A stretch of DNA of 64,000 nt from Streptomyces bacillaris. GTDB lineage: Bacteria > Actinomycetota > Actinomycetes > Streptomycetales > Streptomycetaceae. Under the pieces are notes generated by a model that saw nothing but the letters and a program-made list of their open reading frames with translations, did no database searches and had not been told where the DNA came from. The position numbers and the translations under genes were made by a program. Shown piece by piece: positions 52,212 to 60,584 of the stretch. The stretch lies in NCBI RefSeq assembly GCF_003268675.1, contig NZ_CP029378.1:310001-374000 (forward strand). Direction: 5' to 3'. The stretch's first letter is position 1; each line of letters begins with the position of its first letter.

Positions 52212-53063
52212 TCAGACGCGCTGCGGCACCGTGATGCGGTAGCCCTTGTCGATCAGCCGGGGGAGGTAGCGGCGCAGGGCCGCCACGCTCTGGGAGCGGT
52301 TGCCGCCCGCGTCGTGGGAGAGGACGACGACGCCGGGGGCCGCTCCGTCGAGCACGCGGCGGACGATGGTGTCCGTGCCCGGGGTCTTCCAGTCGAGGGT
52401 GTCGACGGTCCAGGCCATCGGTTCCATGCCGAGGTCGGCGCCGATCTCGAAGGAGTTGCGGTTCCACGCGCCGTACGGGGCTCGGTACCAGAGCGGCGCG
52501 GTGCCGAGCGTGGCGTCCACGACCTCGCTGGTACGCCCCAGCTCGTCGCGGATCGCGGCGCGCGAGAGCCCCGGGATCAGCGGGTGCGACCAGGAGTGGT
52601 TGCCCACCACGTGTCCGTCGTCGGCCATCTCGCGCAGCAGGTCGCGGTGGGTGTCGGCCATCTCGCCGCAGACGAAGAACATCGCGCGGACCCGGTGCTT
52701 GCGCAGGGTGGCCAGGATGTCGGGGGTGTAGCGCGCGTCGGGGCCGTCGTCGAAGGTGAGCACGACGGAGCGGCCGAGGTCGGGGAGCTTCTCGAAGGGC
52801 CGGGTGCGTACGGGAGGGGCGGCGGGCCGGAAGCGGGGCGGGGCGGCCGCCGTCATGGGCTGGAGGCGGTAGGCGGGCGGGCGGCCCGGTAGCCCGGCGG
52901 GCGGCCCCGCGGCCGCGGCGGGCGGGGTGCCGGCGGCCCGTGCGGGACTGGTGGGCGTGGAGGCCGGATCGGCGGCGAGCAGATGGACGGTGGCGGCGGC
53001 CCCGAGGCCGAGGGCGACCTTCAGCAGAGTGCGACGGTCGGGCCGGAGGTGATCACTGCGCAT
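52212..53063 (-). CDS. polysaccharide deacetylase (NodB domain), Tat-exported
   Basis: A 283-residue CE4 deacetylase. The leader DRRTLLKVALGLGAAATVHLL has the RR-x-LLK twin-arginine motif, then a Pro/Ala linker to residue 95. The NodB domain has VVLTFDDGPD (catalytic Asp and metal Asp), NHSWSHP (metal His pair), WYRAPYGAWN and AWTVDTLDW. It probably removes acetyl groups from peptidoglycan or chitin-like glycans outside the cell. ATG at 53061-53063. It is divergent from the universal stress gene. Confidence 0.92.
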   Translation of the reverse strand: MRSDHLRPDRRTLLKVALGLGAAATVHLLAADPASTPTSPARAAGTPPAAAAGPPAGLPGRPPAYRLQPMTAAAPPRFRPAAPPVRTRPFEKLPDLGRSVVLTFDDGPDARYTPDILATLRKHRVRAMFFVCGEMADTHRDLLREMADDGHVVGNHSWSHPLIPGLSRAAIRDELGRTSEVVDATLGTAPLWYRAPYGAWNRNSFEIGADLGMEPMAWTVDTLDWKTPGTDTIVRRVLDGAAPGVVVLSHDAGGNRSQSVAALRRYLPRLIDKGYRITVPQRV

Positions 53064-53203
53064 CACCAACTGCTCGCACGGACGGGCGTCCTCCCCGGTC
53101 GGCGACACCGAGGGGCGCCCGATTTGTACCCGTTCGCCGCAGTGACCGGCGGAGGCTCCGGGCCTCCGTCCGCGCCTTCGCTCCACCGGTTAGCCTCGGG
53201 AGC

Positions 53204-53665
53204 GTGACAGAGCAGCAGTCCCACCGGTTCGAACGGGGCACGGACGGGCCCAAGGTGATCGTCGCGGGGGTCGACGGCTCCGACTCGTCCATGCGCGCCG
53301 CCGCCTATGCCGCCGGTCTCGCCCGGCGGCAGCACGCCCGGCTGGCCCTCGTCTACGTCCAGCCCGTGATCCCCTCGGGCGCCGCGCTGGGCGTGCCCAT
53401 CGGGGACACGACGGGCGAGGTGGCGCAGGAGCTGGCCGAGGAGATCCGGGAGTCGGCGGAGCGGCTGAAGGACACCTGGGACGTGCGCTGGGAGTTCCAC
53501 ACGTTCCGGGGTGATCCGTACAACGGGCTGGTGTCGGCGGCCGATGAGCTGACGGCCGACGCCGTGGTGGTGGGGGCCTCGGAGTCGGCGGGGCACCGGT
53601 TCATCGGCTCGGTGGCCGTACGGCTGGTCAAGGCGGGGCGCTGGCCGGTCACCGTGGTGCCGTGA
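53204..53665 (+). CDS. universal stress protein (UspA family)
   Basis: A 153-residue single-domain UspA protein: VIVAGVDGSDSSMRAAAYA near the N-terminus and the ATP-binding pattern VVVGASESAGHRFIGSVAVRL then PVTVVP at the end. GTG start at 53204 follows a GGGAG ribosome site. Members act in stress and stationary-phase survival. It has no partner gene and probably stands alone between the deacetylase and CapA genes. Confidence 0.9.
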   Translation: MTEQQSHRFERGTDGPKVIVAGVDGSDSSMRAAAYAAGLARRQHARLALVYVQPVIPSGAALGVPIGDTTGEVAQELAEEIRESAERLKDTWDVRWEFHTFRGDPYNGLVSAADELTADAVVVGASESAGHRFIGSVAVRLVKAGRWPVTVVP

Positions 53666-53683
53666 CCCCTCGACGGCTTCCGG

Positions 53684-54901
53684 CTACTCCCCCATCACCA
53701 GCCCGTCCTTCTCCGCGCCCCGGCCGAGGGTCACGTCCCGGATGCGGTCGCGGACCGGGCGGTGGTGGTCGGCCCCGGCCTTGATGGAGGCGTTGAGGTT
53801 GACGGTGCGGCCGGTGGTGGTGTCGTACCACTGCGGGACGAACTCGGCCTTCGTGACCGTCCACCGCTCGCCGGGCCGCACGGGCGGGGCGAAGGTGAAG
53901 CGGCCCAGGGTGCCCTGGTTGCCGCGCGGGTCCTGGACGCCCTGATAGTTGATCATCGCCCCGGCGATCTGATCACCCATGCCGTAGATGACCCAGGTGC
54001 CGTTGACCTTCTCGTACGCCTGCGGGACGTGGGCGTGGGTGCCGATGATCAGGTCGATGTCGGGGCGGCCCGCGTCCTGGGAGGCGGTGAGGCGGTCGGC
54101 CAGCTCCAGTTGCCGGGCGTCCGGCGCGTCCTGCCACTCGGTGCCCCAGTGCGCGGAGAGCACGACGACGTCGGCGCCCGCCCGCCGGGCGGCCCTGGCC
54201 TCGGCCACGATCTTCCGTTCGTCGATGAGGTTGACCGCCCACGGCTTCCCGGCGGGCAGCGGGATGTTGTTGGTGCCGTAGGTGTACGCGAGGTGGGCGA
54301 CCTTCGCCGCCCGCTTCCCGGACCCCGCGGAGAGGATCGTGGGCTGCGCGGCCTCGGCGGCGGAGCGGGCCGATCCGGCGTGCCGGATGCCCGCCGCGTC
54401 CAGGGCCCCGAGCGTGCGGGCGATCCCGGCGGCGCCGTCGTCCAGGGTGTGGTTGGAGGCGGTGGAGCAGGAGTCGTACCCGGTGGCGGCGAGGGCGGTG
54501 GCGACCTCGGGCGGTGACTTGAAGGTCGGGTAGCCGGTGTAGGGGCCGCCGTCCTTCCCGTACACCGTCTCCATGTGGCAGAGGGCCAGGTCGGCGCGGG
54601 AGACGACCGGCCGGACACCCTTGAGCATCGGGGCGAAGTCGTAGCCCTGCCCGCCCGCATCGGTCGCCGCCCGGTCGATGACGGAGGAGTGCGGCAGGAC
54701 ATCGCCCGAGGCCAGGAGCGTGAACGGACGCGGTACGTCGGTCTCCTGACCGCCCGCGCCCGGTGCGGCGGAGGACGGCGCGGCCGGGGGCGCGCTCGGG
54801 GCGGGTGCCGGTGGCGGATGCCCGGTGCAGCCGGTGGCCGCGGCGAGCAGGAGGGCGAGGGCGGCCACGGCGCCCGGTCGGGCGCACGGCGACATCTGCA
54901 T
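53684..54901 (-). CDS. CapA family lipoprotein, poly-gamma-glutamate synthesis-like
   Basis: A 405-residue lipoprotein: lipobox AATGC, Pro/Ala linker, then a CapA (PGA_cap) calcineurin-like domain with LLASGDVLPHSSV, CHMETVYG, SNHTLDDGAAG, VVLSAHWGTEW, IIGTHAHVPQAYE and a final VNLNASI. CapA is part of poly-gamma-glutamate export, but many single CapA genes in Actinobacteria have no capBC beside them, as here. Function is therefore open. Start ATG 54901 or 54895. It is divergent from the sigma factor gene. Confidence 0.85.
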   Translation of the reverse strand: MQMSPCARPGAVAALALLLAAATGCTGHPPPAPAPSAPPAAPSSAAPGAGGQETDVPRPFTLLASGDVLPHSSVIDRAATDAGGQGYDFAPMLKGVRPVVSRADLALCHMETVYGKDGGPYTGYPTFKSPPEVATALAATGYDSCSTASNHTLDDGAAGIARTLGALDAAGIRHAGSARSAAEAAQPTILSAGSGKRAAKVAHLAYTYGTNNIPLPAGKPWAVNLIDERKIVAEARAARRAGADVVVLSAHWGTEWQDAPDARQLELADRLTASQDAGRPDIDLIIGTHAHVPQAYEKVNGTWVIYGMGDQIAGAMINYQGVQDPRGNQGTLGRFTFAPPVRPGERWTVTKAEFVPQWYDTTTGRTVNLNASIKAGADHHRPVRDRIRDVTLGRGAEKDGLVMGE

Positions 54902-54924
54902 CTGCTCGACTCCATGTTCGGACT

Positions 54925-54955
54925 ATGACGACTGTCCGACTACACAGATCGTCAT
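54925..54955. promoter_or_regulatory. inverted repeat in the capA-sigma promoter region
   Basis: ATGACGA (54925-54931) and TCGTCAT (54949-54955) form a perfect 7-bp inverted repeat with a 17-base spacer, 24 bases upstream of the capA-like start. It is a possible operator or leader hairpin. Confidence 0.5.
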
Positions 54956-55174
54956 ACCGCCGAAGCAAGGATCATTGCCGTATATCTAGCTGAACTGGTC
55001 GTACCGTCCGACCCCGACGGCCCCTTGACCGTTCGCCGCACCATTCGCCGCACTGAGCGACCGCTCGTCGCACGCCTCGGTGCACCGGGTGTTCCTGCGC
55101 CGCCGAATGCGTTCGGATACGCCAGGCGGCAGCGAGGCCGTCAGGGGGCCTCCCGCGGGAAAGGACGGACGTTC

Positions 55175-55747
55175 ATGAAGACCACGACGACGACCGATGA
55201 GCGGGCCATCGCGGAGTTGCAGCGGGAACACGGCCCCGCCCTCTTCCACTTCCTGCTCGGCCTGACCTTCGGGGACCGGCAGCGGGCCGAGGACCTGGTG
55301 CAGGAGACCCTGGTACGCGCCTGGCAGCACCCGGAGGCCTTCGACGCGCCCTACGACTCGATGCGCCCCTGGCTCTTCACCGTCGGCCGCCGCCTCGCCA
55401 TCGACGCCCGGCGCTCCCGCCAGGCGCGCCCCACCGAGGTCAGCGACCTGGTGCTGGAGAGCACCCCGGCCGAACAGGACACCGCCGACTCGGCCGTCCG
55501 CGCCCTGGACGTCCGCGAGGCGGTCCGCACGCTCAGCCCCGAACACCGCGCGGTGCTGGTGCAGCTCTACTTCCGGGGGCTGAGCGTCGGCGAGACCGCC
55601 GAGACGCTGGGCATCCCCGCCGGGACCGTCAAGTCCCGTTCGTACTACGCCCTGCGGCTGCTCTCCCGCAATCTGCCCGGCTACTCCCCGAGGTCCTCCG
55701 CCCGCAGCAGGGCGAGCAGGAGCGAGGCCTCCGCCGTCTCCACGTAG
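55175..55747 (+). CDS. ECF-type RNA polymerase sigma factor
   Basis: A 190-residue extracytoplasmic-function sigma factor. Region 2 reads LFHFLLGLTFGDRQRAEDLVQETLVRAW and region 4 reads HRAVLVQLYFRGLSVGETAETLGIPAGTVKSRSYYALRLL. The C-terminal 20 residues after LPG are basic and lack homology, and they are encoded opposite the 3' end of the anti-sigma-like gene. The start is at ATG 55175 with a ribosome site AAAGGACG. It probably directs a small regulon; its own promoter may be among the targets. Confidence 0.92.
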   Translation: MKTTTTTDERAIAELQREHGPALFHFLLGLTFGDRQRAEDLVQETLVRAWQHPEAFDAPYDSMRPWLFTVGRRLAIDARRSRQARPTEVSDLVLESTPAEQDTADSAVRALDVREAVRTLSPEHRAVLVQLYFRGLSVGETAETLGIPAGTVKSRSYYALRLLSRNLPGYSPRSSARSRASRSEASAVST

Positions 55748-55878
55748 TCCCGGGCACAGGAGTCGCAGGACCGGAGGTGGCGGGCGACCCGGCAGGTCTC
55801 CTCCGGGTCCAGCGCGTCCAGGACGTAGGCGCCCAGCAGCAGGCGCACATGCGGGTCATCGCCGGGGTCGGTGGTCAT
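55681..55878 (-). CDS. small zinc-binding anti-sigma-like protein
   Basis: A 65-residue protein made of a ZAS/zf-HC2 domain: LLGAYVLDALDPEETCRVARHLRSCDSCARDYVE, with the Hx3Cx2C zinc motif. It has no membrane helix and no room for one, so it would be a soluble anti-sigma. It is convergent with the ECF sigma gene and overlaps its 3' end by 67 bases, unlike the usual same-strand sigma/anti-sigma order. Start ATG at 55876-55878. Its target is likely, but not certainly, the overlapping sigma factor. Confidence 0.75.
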   Translation of the reverse strand: MTTDPGDDPHVRLLLGAYVLDALDPEETCRVARHLRSCDSCARDYVETAEASLLLALLRAEDLGE

Positions 55879-55991
55879 TCACAAGCCTCGCATCTCCTGG
55901 GCGATCCTCCGCTTCTGCCCACGCGGGGCGTCCGCCCCCGGTTCAATGCTGCGTGAAGCCCGGTAACGAGCAGGGAAAGAGGCGAGACGGG

Positions 55992-56513
55992 ATGCGTCCC
56001 GAGGATACGGATGGGACCGGAGGGGACGGGCTGCCGGTGCCGATGGCCTGGCTGTGCACGGAGTACATCGCGGACGAGCTGTTACGCACCGGCGATCTGA
56101 TGGAACCGACGACGCTGGAGTTCCGGGCCGGGCGCGACGCGCTCGCGCTCACGATATTCCTCTCCGGCCTCCTGGGGAACGCCCCGGTCCCCGGGGTGCT
56201 GTCCGAGGCGCGCGTCGACGAGTTGCGGCTGCTGACGGCGTACGGGGCCACCTGGCGGGGCTGGATCTGCGAGCGCCTCGCGGAGTCGGAGCGGCGGGCC
56301 GGACCGGGCCACCCCGACCTGGCGCTGGCGCGGGCGGCCTGGCGGTGGCTGGAGGAGACCGAGCTGCTCGCCGCCGACCTGGACGCGATCGTGACCACGC
56401 CCCGGGAGCCGGTGGCCGGGGGCGGGCACGACACCGCGGGGGAGGTCCAGGTGTGGACCCCGGCGTGGCAACTGGGGCTGCCGCTGGGGCACCTGGCCGT
56501 CCATCTGTGCTGA
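55992..56513 (+). CDS. hypothetical protein
   Basis: A 173-residue (or 186 with GTG 55953) acidic cytoplasmic protein. It contains MAWLCTEYIADELLRTGDLMEP, LEFRAGRDALALTIFLSG, RLLTAYGATWRGWICERLAES and ends with WQLGLPLGHLAVHLC. Mostly helical in appearance, with no recognised domain or membrane span. The ATG at 55992 is favoured by a GGCGAG site. It follows the anti-sigma region and converges with the histidine kinase gene. Confidence 0.65.
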   Translation: MRPEDTDGTGGDGLPVPMAWLCTEYIADELLRTGDLMEPTTLEFRAGRDALALTIFLSGLLGNAPVPGVLSEARVDELRLLTAYGATWRGWICERLAESERRAGPGHPDLALARAAWRWLEETELLAADLDAIVTTPREPVAGGGHDTAGEVQVWTPAWQLGLPLGHLAVHLC

Positions 56514-56595
56514 GAGGGCCGGGCACGGGCCGGGACGACCAGGGCGGGGCAGGCGGGGCCGGGGGCAGCCCGGGACAGGGCGCTGGGCGCAGGGC

Positions 56596-57816
56596 TCATG
56601 AGCCGTGCACGCCCGCGCGGTACTTGGGCAGCCGGAGGGTGATCTTCATGCCCGCGCCGACCCCGGTCTCGATGACGAGCCCGTACCCGTCCCCGTACAC
56701 CTGGCGCAGCCGCTCGTCCACGTTGAGCAGGCCGATGCCGGTGGAGGGGGTGGTGGCCTCGCCGCGCAGGATCCGGCGCAGCCGTTCGGGGTCCATGCCG
56801 CCGCCGTCGTCCTCGATCACCACCTCGGCCTCCGATCCGGCGTCGAGCGCGCTGATGGTGATCCGGAACGGGGTGTCCGCGGGCTGCTCGCGCGCCGGGG
56901 TGACGGCGCCCTCCAGTCCGTGTTTGACCGCGTTCTCCACCAGGGGCTGCAGGCAGAGGAAGGGCAGGGCGACGGGCAGCACCTCGGGGGCGACCTGGAG
57001 GGTGACCGAGAGGCGCTTGCCGAAGCGGGCCCGGACGAGCGCCAAGTACTGGTCGATGGAGTGGAGTTCGTCGGCCAGGGTGGTGAACTCGCCGTGCCGC
57101 CGGAAGGAGTAGCGGGTGAAGTCGGCGAACTCCAGGAGCAGTTCGCGGGCCTGCTCGGGGTCGGTGCGGACGAACGAGGCGATGGCGGCGAGGGAGTTGA
57201 AGATGAAGTGCGGGGAGATCTGGGCCCGCAGCGCCTTGATCTCGGCCTCGATCAGCTGCGTACGGGAGCGGTCCAGCTCGGCCAGTTCCAGCTGGACGCA
57301 GACCCAGCGGGCCACCTCCCCCGCCGCCCGGGCCAGCACCGCCGACTCGCGCGGGGCGTAGGCGACGAGTGCGCCGAGCACCCGGTTCTCGACGGTGAGG
57401 GGGACGGCGACCGCCCAGCGCAACGGGCAGTCGAGGTCGGCGCAGCCGCTGTCGAAGGCGGTGCCGCGCCCGCCCTCCAGCAGCTCCCCGACATGGCCCA
57501 GCACGTCCTTGCCGTGGTGGTGTCCGGCGCCGTCCCAGACCAGGACGCGTTCCCGGTCGGTGAGGCAGAGGGCGTCGGTGCCGAGCAGGGAGCGCAGCCG
57601 ACGGGCCGAGCGCCGGGCACTCTCCTCGGTGAGCCCGGCCCGGAGCGGGGGCGCGGCGAGGGAGGCGGTGTGCAGGGTCTCGAAGGTGGCGTGTTCCACG
57701 GGGGTGCCGACATCGCTGGGGCGGAGCGGCCGGGCGGTGCGGCGGCCCAGCAGGAACCCCGTACCGAACAGCAGCGCCACCAGCACGGCGAGGACGGCGA
57801 TCCCGGCCCCGGTCAT
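56596..57816 (-). CDS. LytS-type sensor histidine kinase
   Basis: A 406-residue kinase. One membrane helix (residues 5-23) and a GAF-like domain (about 70-180, with cysteines in SGCADLDCPLRW) precede the His_kinase domain IKALRAQISPHFIFNSL (phosphorylated His about 203) and an HATPase domain with LVENAVKHGL, EDDGGGMD and TGIGLLNVDERL. The phosphate would pass to the LytTR regulator at 59761. Last gene of a four-gene unit; its ATG overlaps the symporter stop (ATGA). Confidence 0.92.
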   Translation of the reverse strand: MTGAGIAVLAVLVALLFGTGFLLGRRTARPLRPSDVGTPVEHATFETLHTASLAAPPLRAGLTEESARRSARRLRSLLGTDALCLTDRERVLVWDGAGHHHGKDVLGHVGELLEGGRGTAFDSGCADLDCPLRWAVAVPLTVENRVLGALVAYAPRESAVLARAAGEVARWVCVQLELAELDRSRTQLIEAEIKALRAQISPHFIFNSLAAIASFVRTDPEQARELLLEFADFTRYSFRRHGEFTTLADELHSIDQYLALVRARFGKRLSVTLQVAPEVLPVALPFLCLQPLVENAVKHGLEGAVTPAREQPADTPFRITISALDAGSEAEVVIEDDGGGMDPERLRRILRGEATTPSTGIGLLNVDERLRQVYGDGYGLVIETGVGAGMKITLRLPKYRAGVHGS

Positions 57817-59315
57817 CGCTCTCTCCCGGGGGCCCGTGCCGAGGTGAGGGCCTCGGGGAGGTGGAAGCGGGTCATGGCCGCGTTGGTGCCGGGCGGTATC
57901 CGCCCCGGCGTGGCGAGCGAGACGAGGATCATCGCGAGGAACCCCACGGGAACGGACCAGACGGCGGGCCAGGCCAGCAGCGCGTGCGGCCAGCCGGGCG
58001 GGGTGACGGCCCCGCTCACGGTGATGGCGACGGCGAGGAGGGCCGAGCCGCCGCCGAGCAGGAGCCCCGCTATCGCGCCCGGCGGGGTGAGGCGGCGCCA
58101 CCAGATGCCGAGGACGAGCAGCGGGCAGAAGGAGGAGGCGGAGACGGCGAACGCCATGCCCACCGCGTCGGCCACCGGCACCCGGCTCACCAGCAGCGAA
58201 CCGGCGAGCGGTACGGCGATGGCGAGCACGGTGGCGAGCCGGAAGTACCGCACCCCGCGCGAGGGCAGCACGTCCTGGGTGATGACCCCGGCGACGGCCA
58301 TGGTGAGCCCGGAGGCGGTGGAGAGGAACGCGGCGAACGCCCCGCCCGCGATCAGCGCGCCCAGCAGATCGCCGCCGAGCCCGCCGATGACCCGGGCGGG
58401 CAGGAGCAGCACGGCCGCGTCCGCGTCCCCGCCGTGCCGCAGCTCGGGGGCGTACAGCCGGCCCAGCGCTCCGTAGATGGGCGGCAGCAGATAGAAGAGG
58501 CCGACCAGGGCGAGGACGGCGACGGTGGTGCGGCGGGCGTCGCGGCCGTTGGGGCTGGTGTAGAAGCGAACAACGACGTGCGGCAGCCCCATGGTGCCGA
58601 GGAAGGTCGCCACGATCAGCCCGTACGTGGCGTAGAGCGGGTGGTCGGCGCGGAAGACGGCGAACTGGTCGTCGAAGCTGACCCGGGGCCGGCCGTCGCC
58701 CTGCCAGGCGAGGACGAGGAAGAGGGCGGGGACCAGCAGCGCGGTGAGTTTGAGCCAGTACTGGAAGACCTGGACGAAGGTGATGGAGCGCATCCCGCCC
58801 GCCGCGACGGCGACCATCACCACGGTCGCGACGAGCACGTCACCGAGCCAGCCGGGCGCCCCGGTGAGGATCTTCAGCGTCAGCCCGGCGCCCTGGAGCT
58901 GCGGAACGAGGTAGAGCCACCCGGCCCCCACCACGAGAATGCTGACCACCCGCCGGACGTGGAGGGATTCGAGGCGCCCCTCGGCGAAGTCCGGCAGGGT
59001 GTACGCCCCCGAGCGGCGCAGCGGCGCGGCGACGAAGACCAGCAGCACGAGATAGCCGGCGGTGTAGCCGACCGGGTACCAGAGCATGTCCGGGCCGTGG
59101 AGCAGGACCAGCCCCGCGACGCCGAGGAAGGAGGCGGCGGAGAGGTACTCCCCGCTGATCGCGGCGGCGTTGAGCCGGGGCCGCACGGTCCGGGAGGCGA
59201 CGTAGAAGTCGGAGGTCGTACGGGAGATGCGCAGGCCGAAGCCGCCGACGAGGACGGTGGCGAGGACGACGAGGGCGACCGCCACCCAGGACGCCGTGTG
59301 GTCGGGGGTGCTCAC
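57813..59315 (-). CDS. sodium/solute symporter (SSS family, ActP-like)
   Basis: A 500-residue membrane protein with about 13 spans. The SSS signatures are FYVASRTVRPRLNAAAISGEYLSAASFLG, PHVVVRFYTSP and GGAFAAFLSTASGLTMAVAG near the Na+ site. ActP-like members carry acetate, pyruvate or other monocarboxylates, usually with a DUF485 partner, which is present here immediately upstream. GTG start at 59313-59315 overlaps the DUF485 stop. Its neighbours suggest the transporter and the two-component system share a signal. Confidence 0.92.
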   Translation of the reverse strand: MSTPDHTASWVAVALVVLATVLVGGFGLRISRTTSDFYVASRTVRPRLNAAAISGEYLSAASFLGVAGLVLLHGPDMLWYPVGYTAGYLVLLVFVAAPLRRSGAYTLPDFAEGRLESLHVRRVVSILVVGAGWLYLVPQLQGAGLTLKILTGAPGWLGDVLVATVVMVAVAAGGMRSITFVQVFQYWLKLTALLVPALFLVLAWQGDGRPRVSFDDQFAVFRADHPLYATYGLIVATFLGTMGLPHVVVRFYTSPNGRDARRTTVAVLALVGLFYLLPPIYGALGRLYAPELRHGGDADAAVLLLPARVIGGLGGDLLGALIAGGAFAAFLSTASGLTMAVAGVITQDVLPSRGVRYFRLATVLAIAVPLAGSLLVSRVPVADAVGMAFAVSASSFCPLLVLGIWWRRLTPPGAIAGLLLGGGSALLAVAITVSGAVTPPGWPHALLAWPAVWSVPVGFLAMILVSLATPGRIPPGTNAAMTRFHLPEALTSARAPGRER

Positions 59316-59674
59316 GGTGCGGGGCGGCCCTCCACCAGCCGGGCGAAGTCGCGTTCGTTCCGTTCGGCCCGGCGCACGTACCACCAGGCGGCCAGGGTGA
59401 GCGGCGGGTACGTGGCGAAGCCGAGCACCGCCCAGACGAGGGCGGAGCTGTTCAGCGCGGCGAAGAGAAGTGGCAGGGTGCCCGCGACGAGGGCCAGCAC
59501 GGCGAAGACGGTGAGCCCGGCGCGGAGCTGGCTGCGCATCAGCGAGCGGACGTAGGCGCCGCCGAGCGCGGTCTGCTCCTCGATCTCCGACTGGGTGCGG
59601 TAGCGGGGCAGCGGCCGCACCCGGCGGGGCTCTCCCGTGACGACTTCGCGCCGGGGTGCGGTCTCCTGTGACAT
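59312..59674 (-). CDS. DUF485 membrane protein, symporter accessory
   Basis: A 120-residue protein with two membrane helices (AGLTVFAVLALVAGTLPLLFA and VWAVLGFATYPPLTLAAWWYV) and a short charged C-terminal tail ending RNERDFARLVEG. The helix-turn-helix membrane plan and RAERNERDFA tail match DUF485 proteins, which accompany ActP-type symporters. GTGA overlap with the symporter gene. The N-terminal 40 residues are basic and cytoplasmic. Confidence 0.85.
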   Translation of the reverse strand: MSQETAPRREVVTGEPRRVRPLPRYRTQSEIEEQTALGGAYVRSLMRSQLRAGLTVFAVLALVAGTLPLLFAALNSSALVWAVLGFATYPPLTLAAWWYVRRAERNERDFARLVEGRPAP

Positions 59675-59760
59675 GGGCCCGGAGTCTAGGCGGCGGTGGC
59701 CGGTGCTGGGAAGGTTTTGCCGAAGAGGCCGCAGGTCACGGGGTGGGTCCGGGGCTCGGG

Positions 59761-60513
59761 TCAGCGGCCGCCCTGGCGCATCAGCAGGTCGCGCAGGGCG
59801 CGGGTGTGGCGGCGGCTGACGGCCAGCTCGGCCTCCCCGATGCGGACGCTCATGCTCCCCGCGTCGAGCCGCAGCTCGTCGATGCGGCCCAGCGCCACCA
59901 GGTGACGGCGGTGGATCCGGACGAAGCCGCGCGAACGCCAGCGCTCCTCCAGAGTAGTGAGCGGGATCCGGACGAGGTGGCTGCCGTTCGCGGTGTGCAG
60001 CCGGGCGTAGTCGCCCTGGGCCTCGGCGTAGGCGATCTCGTCGATCGGGATGAAGCGGATGACCCCGCCCAGCTCGACCGGGATCTGGTCGGCGGAGGTG
60101 TCGTTGACCGGTGCCGACCGGTCCCCCACCTGTTCCGCGACCCGGCGCACGGCCTCCGCGAGCCGTTCGCGGCGGACCGGTTTGAGCACGTAGTCGACGG
60201 CCTTGAGGTCGAAGGCGTGGACGGCGAACCCCTCGTGGGCGGTGACGAAGACGATGAGCGGGGGCGCGGCGAATCCGGCGAGGAGCTGGGCGACGTCCAG
60301 GCCGGTGAGGCCCGCCATGTGGATGTCCAGGAAGACGACATCGATGGCGGAGGGGTCGTCGGGGCCCGCGTCCACGGCGCTGCCGATGCGGCGCAGCGCC
60401 TCGGTCGCCCCGGTGGCACCTTCGGCGCTGCGGACCCGGGGGTCGGCGCGCAGGAGGTAGAGCAGTTCCTCCAGGGCGGGTGGTTCGTCGTCGACGGCGA
60501 GTACGCGCAGCAT
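59761..60513 (-). CDS. LytTR-family response regulator
   Basis: A 250-residue regulator: receiver domain VLAVDDEPPALEELL, VVFLDIHMAGLTG with the phospho-Asp (about 63), VTAHEGFAVHAFDLKAVDYVLKPV, and a C-terminal LytTR DNA-binding domain with IPIDEIAYAEAQGDYARLHT and RIHRRHLVAL. First gene of the operon with DUF485, symporter and kinase. It probably activates this operon in response to the transported substrate, as LytS/LytTR systems such as pyruvate-sensing ones do. Confidence 0.92.
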   Translation of the reverse strand: MLRVLAVDDEPPALEELLYLLRADPRVRSAEGATGATEALRRIGSAVDAGPDDPSAIDVVFLDIHMAGLTGLDVAQLLAGFAAPPLIVFVTAHEGFAVHAFDLKAVDYVLKPVRRERLAEAVRRVAEQVGDRSAPVNDTSADQIPVELGGVIRFIPIDEIAYAEAQGDYARLHTANGSHLVRIPLTTLEERWRSRGFVRIHRRHLVALGRIDELRLDAGSMSVRIGEAELAVSRRHTRALRDLLMRQGGR

Positions 60514-60584
60514 GAGCCCGGAGTTTAGGGGCTCCGGGGCCTTCTGGCTTGAGTGAATCCCGGCTTGTTCCCGTACCGCAGTAC

